Shown here piece by piece: positions 42,702 to 49,360 of a stretch of DNA of 59,173 bases (its first letter is position 1; each line of letters begins with the position of its first letter). The stretch is from JAXHLG01 sp964505305. GTDB lineage: Bacteria; Patescibacteriota; Minisyncoccia; Moranbacterales; DUUL01. The DNA is taken from NCBI GenBank assembly GCA_964505305.1, contig CAZDHE010000002.1, positions 1 to 59,173 of the forward strand, given 5' to 3'. A model generated the notes under the pieces. The model searched no databases. It was not told where the DNA came from and was given only the letters and a program-made list of their open reading frames with translations. The position numbers and the translations under genes are program-made.

Positions 42702-43250
42702 TTAGTACAGCTGAATTTCAACATTGTCGCTACTCCAAAAGTCAGGAGTAAATTGTAATTTAAATTTCTCTGAATCTTCAGGCGTTTCAAATGTAACCCA
42801 CCCTCTAACTTTTCCACCAGGATTAAGTGTTCCAGAACTCAGTTCAGGTTCTTTATCTTCCGTCATGCCTTGGTCGAAACTATAACCTTCGCTGTCATAA
42901 AGTTTCCAATCGAAAGGATTGTAGCTTAGTGATTTATCAGAGGTATTGTTCTCGTATTTAACTTCTATAGCCACAAGCTTATTCCCCGCTTCCGGTTGCA
43001 TAAACTCGTTTTTCGCTTTGAACGGGTCTTCCATGTCCGTTACTGTCACTGCATAGTCGCCAAGTTTTATATCCTCGCCCAATTTGAACGTTTTTTGGGC
43101 TTCTTTTTTTTCTTCTTGGGAGGATTTTTTGGATGAAGAGTCATCAACCTTTTCTGGTTGTGTTCCTTGAGGCACACCCGAAGAACCTGTGCATCCTGCC
43201 AGGAAAACAAGTGCAATAAAAAATGCAGACAAAGTTAATGCCTTTTTCAT
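42702..43250 (-). CDS. DUF4352-like lipoprotein
   Basis: 182 residues. Signal peptide with lipobox LAGC (Cys at about 20), a Ser/Lys/Glu linker, then a telokin-like beta-sandwich (FKLGEDIKLGDYAVTVTDMEDP ... NKLVAIEVKYENNTSDKSLSYNPFDWKLYDSEG ... GWVTFETPED) that fits DUF4352. It is probably a surface-exposed lipid-anchored protein. It has a strong GGAAAGGGGGTGA ribosome site, unlike most genes here. Confidence 0.85.
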   Translation of the reverse strand: MKKALTLSAFFIALVFLAGCTGSSGVPQGTQPEKVDDSSSKKSSQEEKKEAQKTFKLGEDIKLGDYAVTVTDMEDPFKAKNEFMQPEAGNKLVAIEVKYENNTSDKSLSYNPFDWKLYDSEGYSFDQGMTEDKEPELSSGTLNPGGKVRGWVTFETPEDSEKFKLQFTPDFWSSDNVEIQLY

Positions 43251-43296
43251 ATTATCACCCCCTTTCCACGAAAATTTATTTGCATTAGATGATTAA

Positions 43297-43464
43297 TTAA
43301 TTTAATCTTTCACGTAAATTTTGAGACTCTTGTTGCAACCTCTCACCTCTTTTCTCCATTTTATCTAATTTTTTATCATTTTGCCATATTCTAAACACTC
43401 CAAACAAAAATATCGCAAGCACAACAGAAACAATAACAAGAGCTAACCTGCTAGGTTTTTTCAT
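43297..43464 (-). CDS. Small single-helix membrane protein
   Basis: 55 residues: MKKPSR, a hydrophobic helix (about 7-24, LALVIVSVVLAIFLFGVF), then a charged coiled-coil tail (KKLDKMEKRGERLQQESQNLRERL). The topology resembles phage or plasmid small membrane proteins (holin- or coat-like size), but no family is recognised. It lies 46 nt upstream of the lipoprotein gene on the same strand. Confidence 0.6.
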   Translation of the reverse strand: MKKPSRLALVIVSVVLAIFLFGVFRIWQNDKKLDKMEKRGERLQQESQNLRERLN

Positions 43465-43539
43465 TATTTTTTATTAAAGTTTAAGGTAACCAACTAATTT
43501 CTTTTTTTGACTGAGGAAACAAAAAAGGACAGCCGAGCC

Positions 43540-43652
43540 GTTCACCCACAACAAACTTCGCGAGGAAGTCCAATTATGGAACTCGACTGCCCATTACTAT
43601 CCACAATCGGATAAATAGGCAGTGCCTCGCGAAATCTGAGTTGTAGGTGAAC
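43540..43652. other. Branched hairpin, candidate rolling-circle origin or structured RNA
   Basis: Nested pairings: 43540-43552 with 43640-43652 (12 of 13 bp), 43557-43565 with 43625-43633 (TTCGCGAGG/CCTCGCGAA, perfect), 43586-43591 with 43618-43623 (ACTGCC/GGCAGT), 43598-43602 with 43609-43613, and a side hairpin in 43567-43584. It begins about 190 nt past the rep stop codon. Rolling-circle replicons often carry such structured origins near rep. A noncoding RNA is the alternative. Confidence 0.6.
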
Positions 43653-43843
43653 ATTTAAATTATAACAAAATATATAAAAAAAGCAAAAACAAGAAATTTA
43701 TAAAATGAAAAGGCTTCGTTCTTAATAAACACAAAGTTAGATAAAAAACTGTGATCTTCTTTTTGTCCAACTTATTAGACACATTTTCACGTAATACTTA
43801 AAAAACAAGAGGCATATCAAAATATGTCTTTTTAATAGTGTAA

Positions 43844-44998
43844 TTATAATAACTTTGTTTGCCCAAAAGGCTTCAAAGCAAATTCGGATAAAAAATAATT
43901 ATGTATTTTACTAGCCGTTAAGTTGTTTAATGATGCAAAGTTTATCTGTTTTGCTATTTTATTAATTTCATTTATATGGTTGTAATATGTTTGTCGGCTC
44001 TTGTAGTTATTAAATGAATATTCCTTAAATCCTTTCACCCCGCCTTTTGACTGAATTTTTTCAATAGCATATTTCGCAAGCATCCTTTTATCAATGCGTT
44101 TTATATTTTTATCTAATATTGCTTCTACTAATGGAGAGTTTGAGCTACTTAAAAAAATGAAGTCTTGTAGAGGGTGAACGAAAATTCTTTTAACTTCTTT
44201 TTTTAATAATTCTTTCCAGATTTCATTCTTGAAGATATTTTCAATAGTTACTTCATTGCAATTATAGAGCTTAAGTCTACTCTTAATCGTGCTTTTTCTC
44301 TTCAATGTCAACTCTACTCTTATTAATTCGCATAATAACACCTTATTTTTCTTGTATCTCTCGTTGCTCAAAGATTTAATGACATTCTTTTCCTTTGGAG
44401 TAATTGCATTTGATTTTAACTCCTGTAACTTTGAATAAACCTTAAAAGTCGAAGATTTTGTACTGTAGTATAGCTCAGCTCCTCCGTCTCGGGGCTTTAT
44501 AATATAGCAACTGGATCTAAAACGATCATCAAATTTTGACAATGTATCTATAACTTGTTCACAGCTACAAATTTCTGTGAAGTCTATATTTTTACTAAAA
44601 GCCACCAAGGAAGGTTCGGCATCAAGAATTTCTTTCGAAAAAATCTTTCTTGTACCAATGTCATTTTCTAAGAAAGATTGCATCTTTTCAACAAACGGCA
44701 ACAAGTCACTATCTCGTGGAATTGCAATATTATGACCATATAGAAATTTTGGAACTGAAACTTCTATAAACAATTTTTTGTTTTGAGGATTTAAAAAGTC
44801 TTCTTGAAACCATATTTTTGGTGTATATATTCCTCTCTTTTTCCTCTCTTTTCTCCAGTTATTTGCTGTATAGACATATCTAGAGCTTCCTTTGTCAACA
44901 GGGCTATTTATTAATTCTTTATACTTAATTTTTTCTGAAAAAAATTCCTGGGCTTTTCTATCAAACTTTATATTTAATGCAAATTTCACAGTATCCAT
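43844..44998 (-). CDS. Replication initiator, phage/plasmid gene II/X family
   Basis: 384 residues. The opening MDTVKFALNI and the central LLCELIRVELTLKRKSTIKSRL fit the Rep proteins of filamentous phages and related plasmids (gene II/X family), which nick one strand to start rolling-circle replication. Tyrosines are abundant; I cannot assign the catalytic ones. The C-terminal ~100 residues (KGGVKGFKEYSFNNYKSRQTYYNHI) look like a DNA-binding helical part. It is in a mobile element with a serine integrase, and a candidate origin lies downstream. Confidence 0.7.
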   Translation of the reverse strand: MDTVKFALNIKFDRKAQEFFSEKIKYKELINSPVDKGSSRYVYTANNWRKERKKRGIYTPKIWFQEDFLNPQNKKLFIEVSVPKFLYGHNIAIPRDSDLLPFVEKMQSFLENDIGTRKIFSKEILDAEPSLVAFSKNIDFTEICSCEQVIDTLSKFDDRFRSSCYIIKPRDGGAELYYSTKSSTFKVYSKLQELKSNAITPKEKNVIKSLSNERYKKNKVLLCELIRVELTLKRKSTIKSRLKLYNCNEVTIENIFKNEIWKELLKKEVKRIFVHPLQDFIFLSSSNSPLVEAILDKNIKRIDKRMLAKYAIEKIQSKGGVKGFKEYSFNNYKSRQTYYNHINEINKIAKQINFASLNNLTASKIHNYFLSEFALKPFGQTKLL

Positions 44999-45019
44999 AG
45001 AGGAGTTTTGAAGAAGAAG

Positions 45020-45214
45020 CTAAGTCATTGCCCTAGGTTCTCGGGAAAACTCCTCAGAAAACCCTTTCCTAGGGCAATGGCTTTGCTCTTCCTTGGTTAA
45101 TGGATTATTTTCAAAGTGTCTGTTATTCCAAAATTCAAAGAAAAATCCGGCTAATTGTTCTGCAACCGCTTTATTTTGTTTATCAGTGATTTTTGGATTC
45201 TTATTATTAGTCAT
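45020..45214 (-). CDS. Small hypothetical protein upstream of rep
   Basis: 64 residues from ATG 45214. KITDKQNKAVAEQLAGFFFEFW is a plausible amphipathic helix. The C-terminal third is encoded by the long inverted repeat at 45026-45079, so the sequence there may be constrained by DNA structure rather than protein. It ends 22 nt before rep and may take part in its translation control. Confidence 0.5.
   Translation of the reverse strand: MTNNKNPKITDKQNKAVAEQLAGFFFEFWNNRHFENNPLTKEEQSHCPRKGFSEEFSREPRAMT
45026..45079. other. Long hairpin immediately upstream of rep
   Basis: CATTGCCCTAGG (45026-45037) pairs perfectly with CCTAGGGCAATG (45068-45079), with a 30-nt loop. It lies 28 nt before the rep start codon. 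It may be an origin nick-site structure or an attenuator that controls rep. Confidence 0.6.
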
Positions 45215-45220
45215 TTTCAA

Positions 45221-45249
45221 TTAAAAAAACTGCAAATTATATTTGCAGT
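45221..45249 (-). terminator. Terminator after the 253-residue gene
   Basis: ACTGCAAAT/ATTTGCAGT stem with a 3-nt loop, followed on the minus strand by TTTTTTT. Confidence 0.9.
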
Positions 45250-45292
45250 CTAAGATAATTAAAAATAACGTGATATTACCAATAAAGAATCC

Positions 45293-46054
45293 TTATATGT
45301 CAGTGATTCGTTTTTTAATTCTGTTCAGGATTATACCGATATCATCGTATAATAATGCTTTCCCTTTAAATTCTTCATTTATCTTTTTTGCTATCTCAGA
45401 ATAAGACAGTCCCTTTTCTCGTAAATCATAAATTCTTAAATCCCTATTGAAGTTTGTTTTAGGTTTATTTCTTCCTTCTTTGTAATTCATCGTCCTTTTC
45501 TTATATCGTTTTATTAAAGGCCATACATTCTCTATATCCTTTATCGTTGTGTTACTAAAAACCTCTAAAAAGAGTCTGTAAGTTTTTTTATCTTCTTTAT
45601 CTCTTTCAAACCAAAATCCAACATTATCTCTTGGAATGTAAACTAATGTGTTGTTTGTAAGATATAGCATTACTGTTTTGTGGTAGTGCTGAGAAATGCT
45701 ATATTTTTTCATTATTTCATCAATTTCACTATAAAACTTATTTAAGGGTGTTTTCTGATCTAATTTTGTAAGTTTGCTTTTACAGCTATCATAGGTCTTG
45801 TAATCCTTGCTCTTTTTTGCTTGTTCAATCTTTTTAAGCAGAGTTCTTCTATTGTCATTATAATCTTTACTTGCTATAAACTTATCAGTTTCCCTTCCGA
45901 GCCAATGCCACCATCCCTCTACTTCTTCATCCTTCAAGCCCTCATCTCCAATAAGCCATTTTTTACGAAAAGAGAGCGCTTCGTCTTGGAAGGATTTTTT
46001 TCTTATCAACAATTCAAATTTTTGCCTATTAAAACTCGAGGAATTATTTTTCAT
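45293..46054 (-). CDS. Hypothetical protein with C-terminal helix-turn-helix
   Basis: 253 residues, Lys-rich and soluble. The region RIYDLREKGLSYSEIAKKINEEF (about 207-229) is a classic resolvase/sigma-type helix-turn-helix. The rest (WWHWLGRETDKFI ... YHKTVMLYLTNNTLVYIPRDNVGFWF) is not recognised. It is probably a regulator or replication accessory of the element. It lies between tRNA-His and its own terminator. Confidence 0.6.
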   Translation of the reverse strand: MKNNSSSFNRQKFELLIRKKSFQDEALSFRKKWLIGDEGLKDEEVEGWWHWLGRETDKFIASKDYNDNRRTLLKKIEQAKKSKDYKTYDSCKSKLTKLDQKTPLNKFYSEIDEIMKKYSISQHYHKTVMLYLTNNTLVYIPRDNVGFWFERDKEDKKTYRLFLEVFSNTTIKDIENVWPLIKRYKKRTMNYKEGRNKPKTNFNRDLRIYDLREKGLSYSEIAKKINEEFKGKALLYDDIGIILNRIKKRITDI

Positions 46055-46071
46055 TTTTTTAAATATTTACT

Positions 46072-46098
46072 AAAAAAGAACTGCAAAAACAGTTCTTT
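46072..46098 (-). terminator. Terminator after the intact tRNA-His
   Basis: AAAGAACTG/CAGTTCTTT stem with a 6-nt loop, then TTTTTTA on the minus strand, 19 nt after the tRNA end. Confidence 0.85.
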
Positions 46099-46117
46099 AA
46101 GCTGAAATCTGCAGAGG

Positions 46118-46189
46118 GGCGAGTAAAGGGAATTGAACCCTTATGTCCGGTGCCACAAACCGGTGTTCTACCATTGAACTATACTCGCC
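46118..46189 (-). tRNA. Intact tRNA-His (GUG) carried by the element
   Basis: G-1 followed by GCGAGTA pairs with TACTCGC-C73. The anticodon arm is CCGGT-TTGTGGC-ACCGG, giving GUG. The T-arm is AAGGG-TTCAATT-CCCTT. CCA is not encoded. It has the extra 5' G expected for tRNA-His. It differs from the split copy by compensatory changes in the acceptor stem and T-stem but has the same anticodon arm. Confidence 0.95.
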
Positions 46190-46256
46190 CCACTATAGAC
46201 TTCCACGAGATAATTAACGAAAATTAAAGATAAATTATATCATATAAACAATTATA

Positions 46257-47066
46257 TTACAATAGTTTGTTGTAATCATACTGAACATCTTTTGGTGCAA
46301 ATATAATGCCAAAGCCATTTACCCTCCCTCCCTTATTGTCTCTAATGTTATCTTTAATAACGTCATAATATTTCTTATTATCTTTTTTAAAATATTCTCT
46401 TACTGCTCCAGTTGTGAAATCCGCTACTTGCAAGAGTTCGCAATATTTAGCATGAGTGTAAAATAAAGTCTCACGCAAACAATGTCTTAACTCAATTTTT
46501 TTCCAATCCTTTCCTTCAATGTATATATCTTCAAAATCATCACTATACATATGACCTTTTTTCCATAAATCGTTATAAGTTTTTGCAAGATTCACCTTTT
46601 TTTTAGGTCCAAGATAATCTATTATCATTTGTCCATGAGGATAATATCCTTGTTTTGTTGCATTAAAACCAACTTTCCCTGACAAGAAAAAAACAAATCT
46701 TTCAGCTAACCTAGAAAGTGCGAAACACTGAGAATTCCAATAATTATCATCGTTTCTTATTACTGAACAAATTATTGTTGTTTCATATTCCTTCAATAGA
46801 TTAAGAACTTCTTCTCGCAATTTGTTTCTTTTAGCAGGAGGGAGGGCATATTGTTCAGGACATTCTCTTTTTGTTGGAGACCATTTTATATAAGCATCTT
46901 CATTTCCTAATATATCCTGTTTTATTTTTTTTAATTCAAGTTGAAAATTTGCCTCCCTCATTCCATTTTTTATAATAAATCCGCCTAGATAACAAGGATT
47001 CTCATTGGTTCCAGAATCATCTAGATAAAAAACAAATCTTTCAGGCACTTTATTTTCAGTCAACAT
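46257..47066 (-). CDS. DUF3800 domain protein
   Basis: 269 residues. VFYLDDSGTNENPCYLGGFII (12-32) and LLQVADFTTGAVREYF (near 214-229) are the characteristic blocks of DUF3800, a predicted RNase H-fold family with acidic residues (Asp16/Asp17, Asp in LQVAD). Members are frequent on mobile elements and in defence neighbourhoods; the activity is unproven. It is the gene nearest attL and may be cargo giving a host or element advantage. Confidence 0.8.
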   Translation of the reverse strand: MLTENKVPERFVFYLDDSGTNENPCYLGGFIIKNGMREANFQLELKKIKQDILGNEDAYIKWSPTKRECPEQYALPPAKRNKLREEVLNLLKEYETTIICSVIRNDDNYWNSQCFALSRLAERFVFFLSGKVGFNATKQGYYPHGQMIIDYLGPKKKVNLAKTYNDLWKKGHMYSDDFEDIYIEGKDWKKIELRHCLRETLFYTHAKYCELLQVADFTTGAVREYFKKDNKKYYDVIKDNIRDNKGGRVNGFGIIFAPKDVQYDYNKLL

Positions 47067-47178
47067 TATAAAATTACAATTTAGTATGTAAAATCATTTC
47101 AACGCAGAATTATGAGATTGATGCACCTTATAATGATCACATCCCAATAATTTTATTCTTTTCCATATCTTGTAGCTA

Positions 47179-47206
47179 GGAAAGTCATTGTCTTGGGGGA
47201 ATTGAA
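47179..47206. other. attL of the integrated element
   Basis: The P'-arm GGAAAGTCAT (47179-47188), then 9 nt, the core CC (47198-47199) and the tRNA-His T-loop sequence (47200-47206). It mirrors attR exactly in arm sequence and spacing. Confidence 0.85.
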
Positions 47207-47258
47207 CCCTCATATCCGGTGCCACAAACCGGTGTTCTACCATTGAACTATAGTCGCC
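47200..47258 (-). tRNA. 5' part of the split tRNA-His (GUG)
   Basis: From G-1 (47258) the minus strand reads GCGACTA-TA, a D-arm, an anticodon arm with GTG, GAGGG and TTCAATT. After that it enters element sequence (CCCCCAAGACAATG). The remaining sequence cannot form the acceptor stem, so this copy should be non-functional. Confidence 0.85.
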
Positions 47259-47541
47259 ATATGTTTTTAATGTATCTCAAATCAATGCTTTTTCCTATAG
47301 TCAGCCCGGCATTCGCCGGGTTCTCAATTTTATTGCTAAATCAAAGATTTAGATAAAATTGGAAAACTATAGTCGCCATAAAATTAAAAATACTAATTTA
47401 CTCACTGTCTTTTTCCTATAATTGCGAGGACATAGGATTTTTTTAGATTCCTATGGGATAAGTTAAAACAAGACTTACTCACTCGGCGTACAAGGTTAAG
47501 AATAGCATAATTATTGATTTTAATCAATAGGCCGTAAATTG
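47259..47541. other. Spacer with tRNA-associated hairpins
   Basis: 283 bases without a gene. CCCGGC-ATTC-GCCGGG (about 47306-47321) is a tight hairpin. CAATTTTAT-TG-CTAAATC pairs with GATTTAG-ATAAAATTG (about 47328-47364). AACTATAGTCGCCATA, the tRNA 5' end, is repeated at 47247-47262 and 47366-47381. A similar hairpin plus AATCAAAGATTTAGA occurs upstream of tRNA-Pro at 57228-57300. Confidence 0.6.
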
Positions 47542-48732
47542 ATGGTAAAAATTCAAGAAAAAACTCTTAATAACGGACTAAACATTCTTGCAATCAAAAA
47601 CCCTTCCATGCAAGGATTGAATGTCAGTCTTTACATTAAGTCGGGTTCTTGTCAAGAAACAAATTTAAATAATGGCATTTCTCACCTGTTAGAACACTTA
47701 ATCTTTTATGCAGCTCTCCAAGACTCAAGATCGCATCACTCCCCCTTAAAATTGGAGCTTAAAGCCTTGACCGGAAAAGAGTTTACTTTCTTTGAAATAA
47801 CTCATCACAAGGATTACCTAAAAAACATTCTGGATATCTTATTTTCAACTATAACCGAAGCCGAATTTAATCAAAAGTTGATTAAAGATCAAAAAAGTAC
47901 CATTGAGCAGGAAATCGCCGAAGACGAAGAAAATCCCTTTTCCGCGCTGGAGAAAAAACTGGATGAAAAAATATACGCAAAAACTTCCCTGCAACTGCCG
48001 ATTCTGGGTAATAGAAAAAGTTTAGCCAATATAAGCCTCAAAGAAGTGGAGCAGTGGTATCAATTTTTCTACACTCCCGAAAATATGCTCCTGGCCGCAA
48101 GCGGAAACTTTGGCAACAAAAAACTATTTTCCATTATTGATAAAACTTTCGCTAAGTTAACTTCTTCAAAAAATGAGAAGGCCGGCTTGGAAAAGAATGG
48201 AATGAAAAGGATTCCGTTAAGTCTAAAAAAACGCGTGTTTGATTCAATTTATTTGGCAATAGCCTTTCCAATGCGCTTTAAAATGGGAAGCAGAAAGTAT
48301 TTTGAATGCGTTCTTTTGGCGAATATTTTCGATTACAAATTTAAACTAATAAAAAACAACTTTAAGGAAATTTATGATGTGGATATCTACTTCCATCAAT
48401 TACTCAAAAGAGGCGAAATCAGGGTGTTGACTTCCGCGCCCAAGGCAGAATCAAAAGATTTGATTAACAAATTGGCCAATGAAATTATTACCATTGATTT
48501 TTCGGAAAGTTTTTTCGCAAAAGCAAAGGAGTTAACTGAGAAAGAGTTCCTACTCAGAGAAGACAACCTGGAAGCACTGTCTTCCCTTGCTTTATACAAA
48601 TTATCCGAAATAAATACTCTCCAACCGAAAGAAGAGGCGAAAATAATAAATTCTATTAATTATTCGGATTTAAAAAAACTGCAAAAACAATTAATAAACA
48701 AACAAAATTGCATTAAGGCCGAAATATTTTAA
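47542..48732 (+). CDS. M16-family (insulinase-like) metallopeptidase
   Basis: 396 residues, cytoplasmic (no signal). The inverted zinc motif HLLEH (48-52) and a downstream glutamate in STIEQEIAEDEENP (about 117-130) fit the M16 active domain. The C-terminal half is the related non-catalytic domain. It probably degrades peptides. The ATG at 47542 is used; the TTG just before adds nothing. It is one of few plus-strand genes, immediately outside the mobile element. Confidence 0.85.
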   Translation: MVKIQEKTLNNGLNILAIKNPSMQGLNVSLYIKSGSCQETNLNNGISHLLEHLIFYAALQDSRSHHSPLKLELKALTGKEFTFFEITHHKDYLKNILDILFSTITEAEFNQKLIKDQKSTIEQEIAEDEENPFSALEKKLDEKIYAKTSLQLPILGNRKSLANISLKEVEQWYQFFYTPENMLLAASGNFGNKKLFSIIDKTFAKLTSSKNEKAGLEKNGMKRIPLSLKKRVFDSIYLAIAFPMRFKMGSRKYFECVLLANIFDYKFKLIKNNFKEIYDVDIYFHQLLKRGEIRVLTSAPKAESKDLINKLANEIITIDFSESFFAKAKELTEKEFLLREDNLEALSSLALYKLSEINTLQPKEEAKIINSINYSDLKKLQKQLINKQNCIKAEIF

Positions 48733-48763
48733 AGAAGAGCATTTATGATAAATACTCTTCTTT
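48731..48763. terminator. Bidirectional hairpin terminator
   Basis: AAAGAAGAG-c-ATTTAT-g-ATAAAT-a-CTCTTCTTT is a nearly perfect stem with T-rich tails on both strands. It separates the convergent M16 peptidase and the small Gly/Ser-rich gene. Confidence 0.9.
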
Positions 48764-48778
48764 GTTTTATCCGGATGG

Positions 48779-48955
48779 TTACGGTTTGCTTCTCTTGGAA
48801 CCGCCTCCCTTGGTGTTCCCTGTCTTGCCGGATTTAGCCGGACTTTTGCCGGAAGATCCGCTTCCCGAATCATGAAATGATTTTCCTCCTCCGGGTCGGC
48901 ATCTGTTTGAGCCATGCCCCGTCCCTGTCCTGCTGGGCTGATTCTTCTGAGCCAT
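48779..48955 (-). CDS. Small basic Gly/Ser-rich protein
   Basis: 58 residues from ATG 48955 with AAGGGG about 7 nt upstream. The composition is dominated by Gly, Ser, Lys and Arg (GSGSSGKSPAKSGKTG, GGGSKRSKP) with one Cys. It is predicted to be disordered and strongly basic, perhaps nucleic-acid-binding. Longer overlapping frames have less natural composition. Its ribosome site and G+C content match the next block rather than the core genes. Confidence 0.55.
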   Translation of the reverse strand: MAQKNQPSRTGTGHGSNRCRPGGGKSFHDSGSGSSGKSPAKSGKTGNTKGGGSKRSKP

Positions 48956-49205
48956 CTTGCAACCCCTTTTTGCTTTTCGGGTTCGACAAATTCCAAACAG
49001 CTTTGTTCTTTATTACCCCATCTAGTTAAAAAAATTTCTCGAGAGGAACTGGCCGCTAAATTGAAAGGTAATATAGGACAGTTAGAGACAAACATTCAGA
49101 ATTTCGATTTCTGCAAATGCAAAAGTCAAACTTCTAACTCCCCTTCAAAGAAAGTAATTTACCAAGCTTGCATAGCATCAACAGATAAAATTGCAACAAT
49201 TTTCT

Positions 49206-49245
49206 CTATACTACCATATTACGTTATTACGTTATATGGTAGTAT
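49206..49245. repeat. Palindromic repeat family 2, copy 2
   Basis: TATACTACCATATTACG and CGTTATATGGTAGTATA flank a TTATTA centre; the arms pair with one mismatch. Nearly identical to 27818-27853 in inverted orientation. Confidence 0.75.
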
Positions 49246-49298
49246 AAGTTCGTCAAGGTAGTGAAAATTAAAGGTCTAGAAAAGATTAGCTTGTTTTT

Positions 49299-49337
49299 TA
49301 ATAAAAAAGCGGGTGGTTTAAATAAACACACCCGCTT
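49299..49337 (-). terminator. Terminator of the RND/beta-barrel transcript
   Basis: AAGCGGGTG/CACCCGCTT stem (49307-49315, 49329-49337) followed on the minus strand by TTTTTTATT. It is 24 nt past the beta-barrel stop codon. Confidence 0.92.
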
Positions 49338-49360
49338 GATTGAAATATTTTTTCAGTATC

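Larger units (their letters stand above)
38512..47199. mobile_element. Integrated tRNA-His-targeting element (about 8.69 kb)
   Basis: Bounded by attR (core 38512-38513) and attL (core 47198-47199) inside a split tRNA-His gene. It contains, from attR to attL: serine integrase (amber), PH/SHOCT-like protein, zinc-ribbon protein, membrane protein, lipoprotein, one-helix protein, candidate replication origin, gene II/X-type Rep, two small unknowns, an intact tRNA-His and a DUF3800 protein. No capsid, Zot-like or conjugation gene is seen, so it resembles an integrated rolling-circle plasmid more than an inovirus. The amber codon suggests it is now fixed. Confidence 0.85.
48956..49360. other. Gene-free spacer with decayed MITE and palindrome
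   Basis: A degenerate MITE-like segment (about 49100-49190: TTTCTGCAAATGCAAAAGTC ... GCATAGCATCAACAG) is followed by the palindrome at 49206-49245 and a terminator at 49299-49337. I see no gene. Confidence 0.6.

Noticed and set aside
38512..47199. The element as an inovirus prophage
   Set aside because: The Rep type fits, but no Zot-like ATPase, coat-protein array or ssDNA-binding gene is recognisable. An integrated rolling-circle plasmid fits better, though divergent coat genes cannot be excluded.
48691..49095. 134-residue minus-strand frame
   Set aside because: It overlaps the M16 stop, the bidirectional terminator and the better-supported 58-residue gene in another frame; the composition is unnatural.
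48914..49261. 115-residue plus-strand frame
   Set aside because: It runs through a decayed MITE and the palindrome at 49206; no ribosome site.
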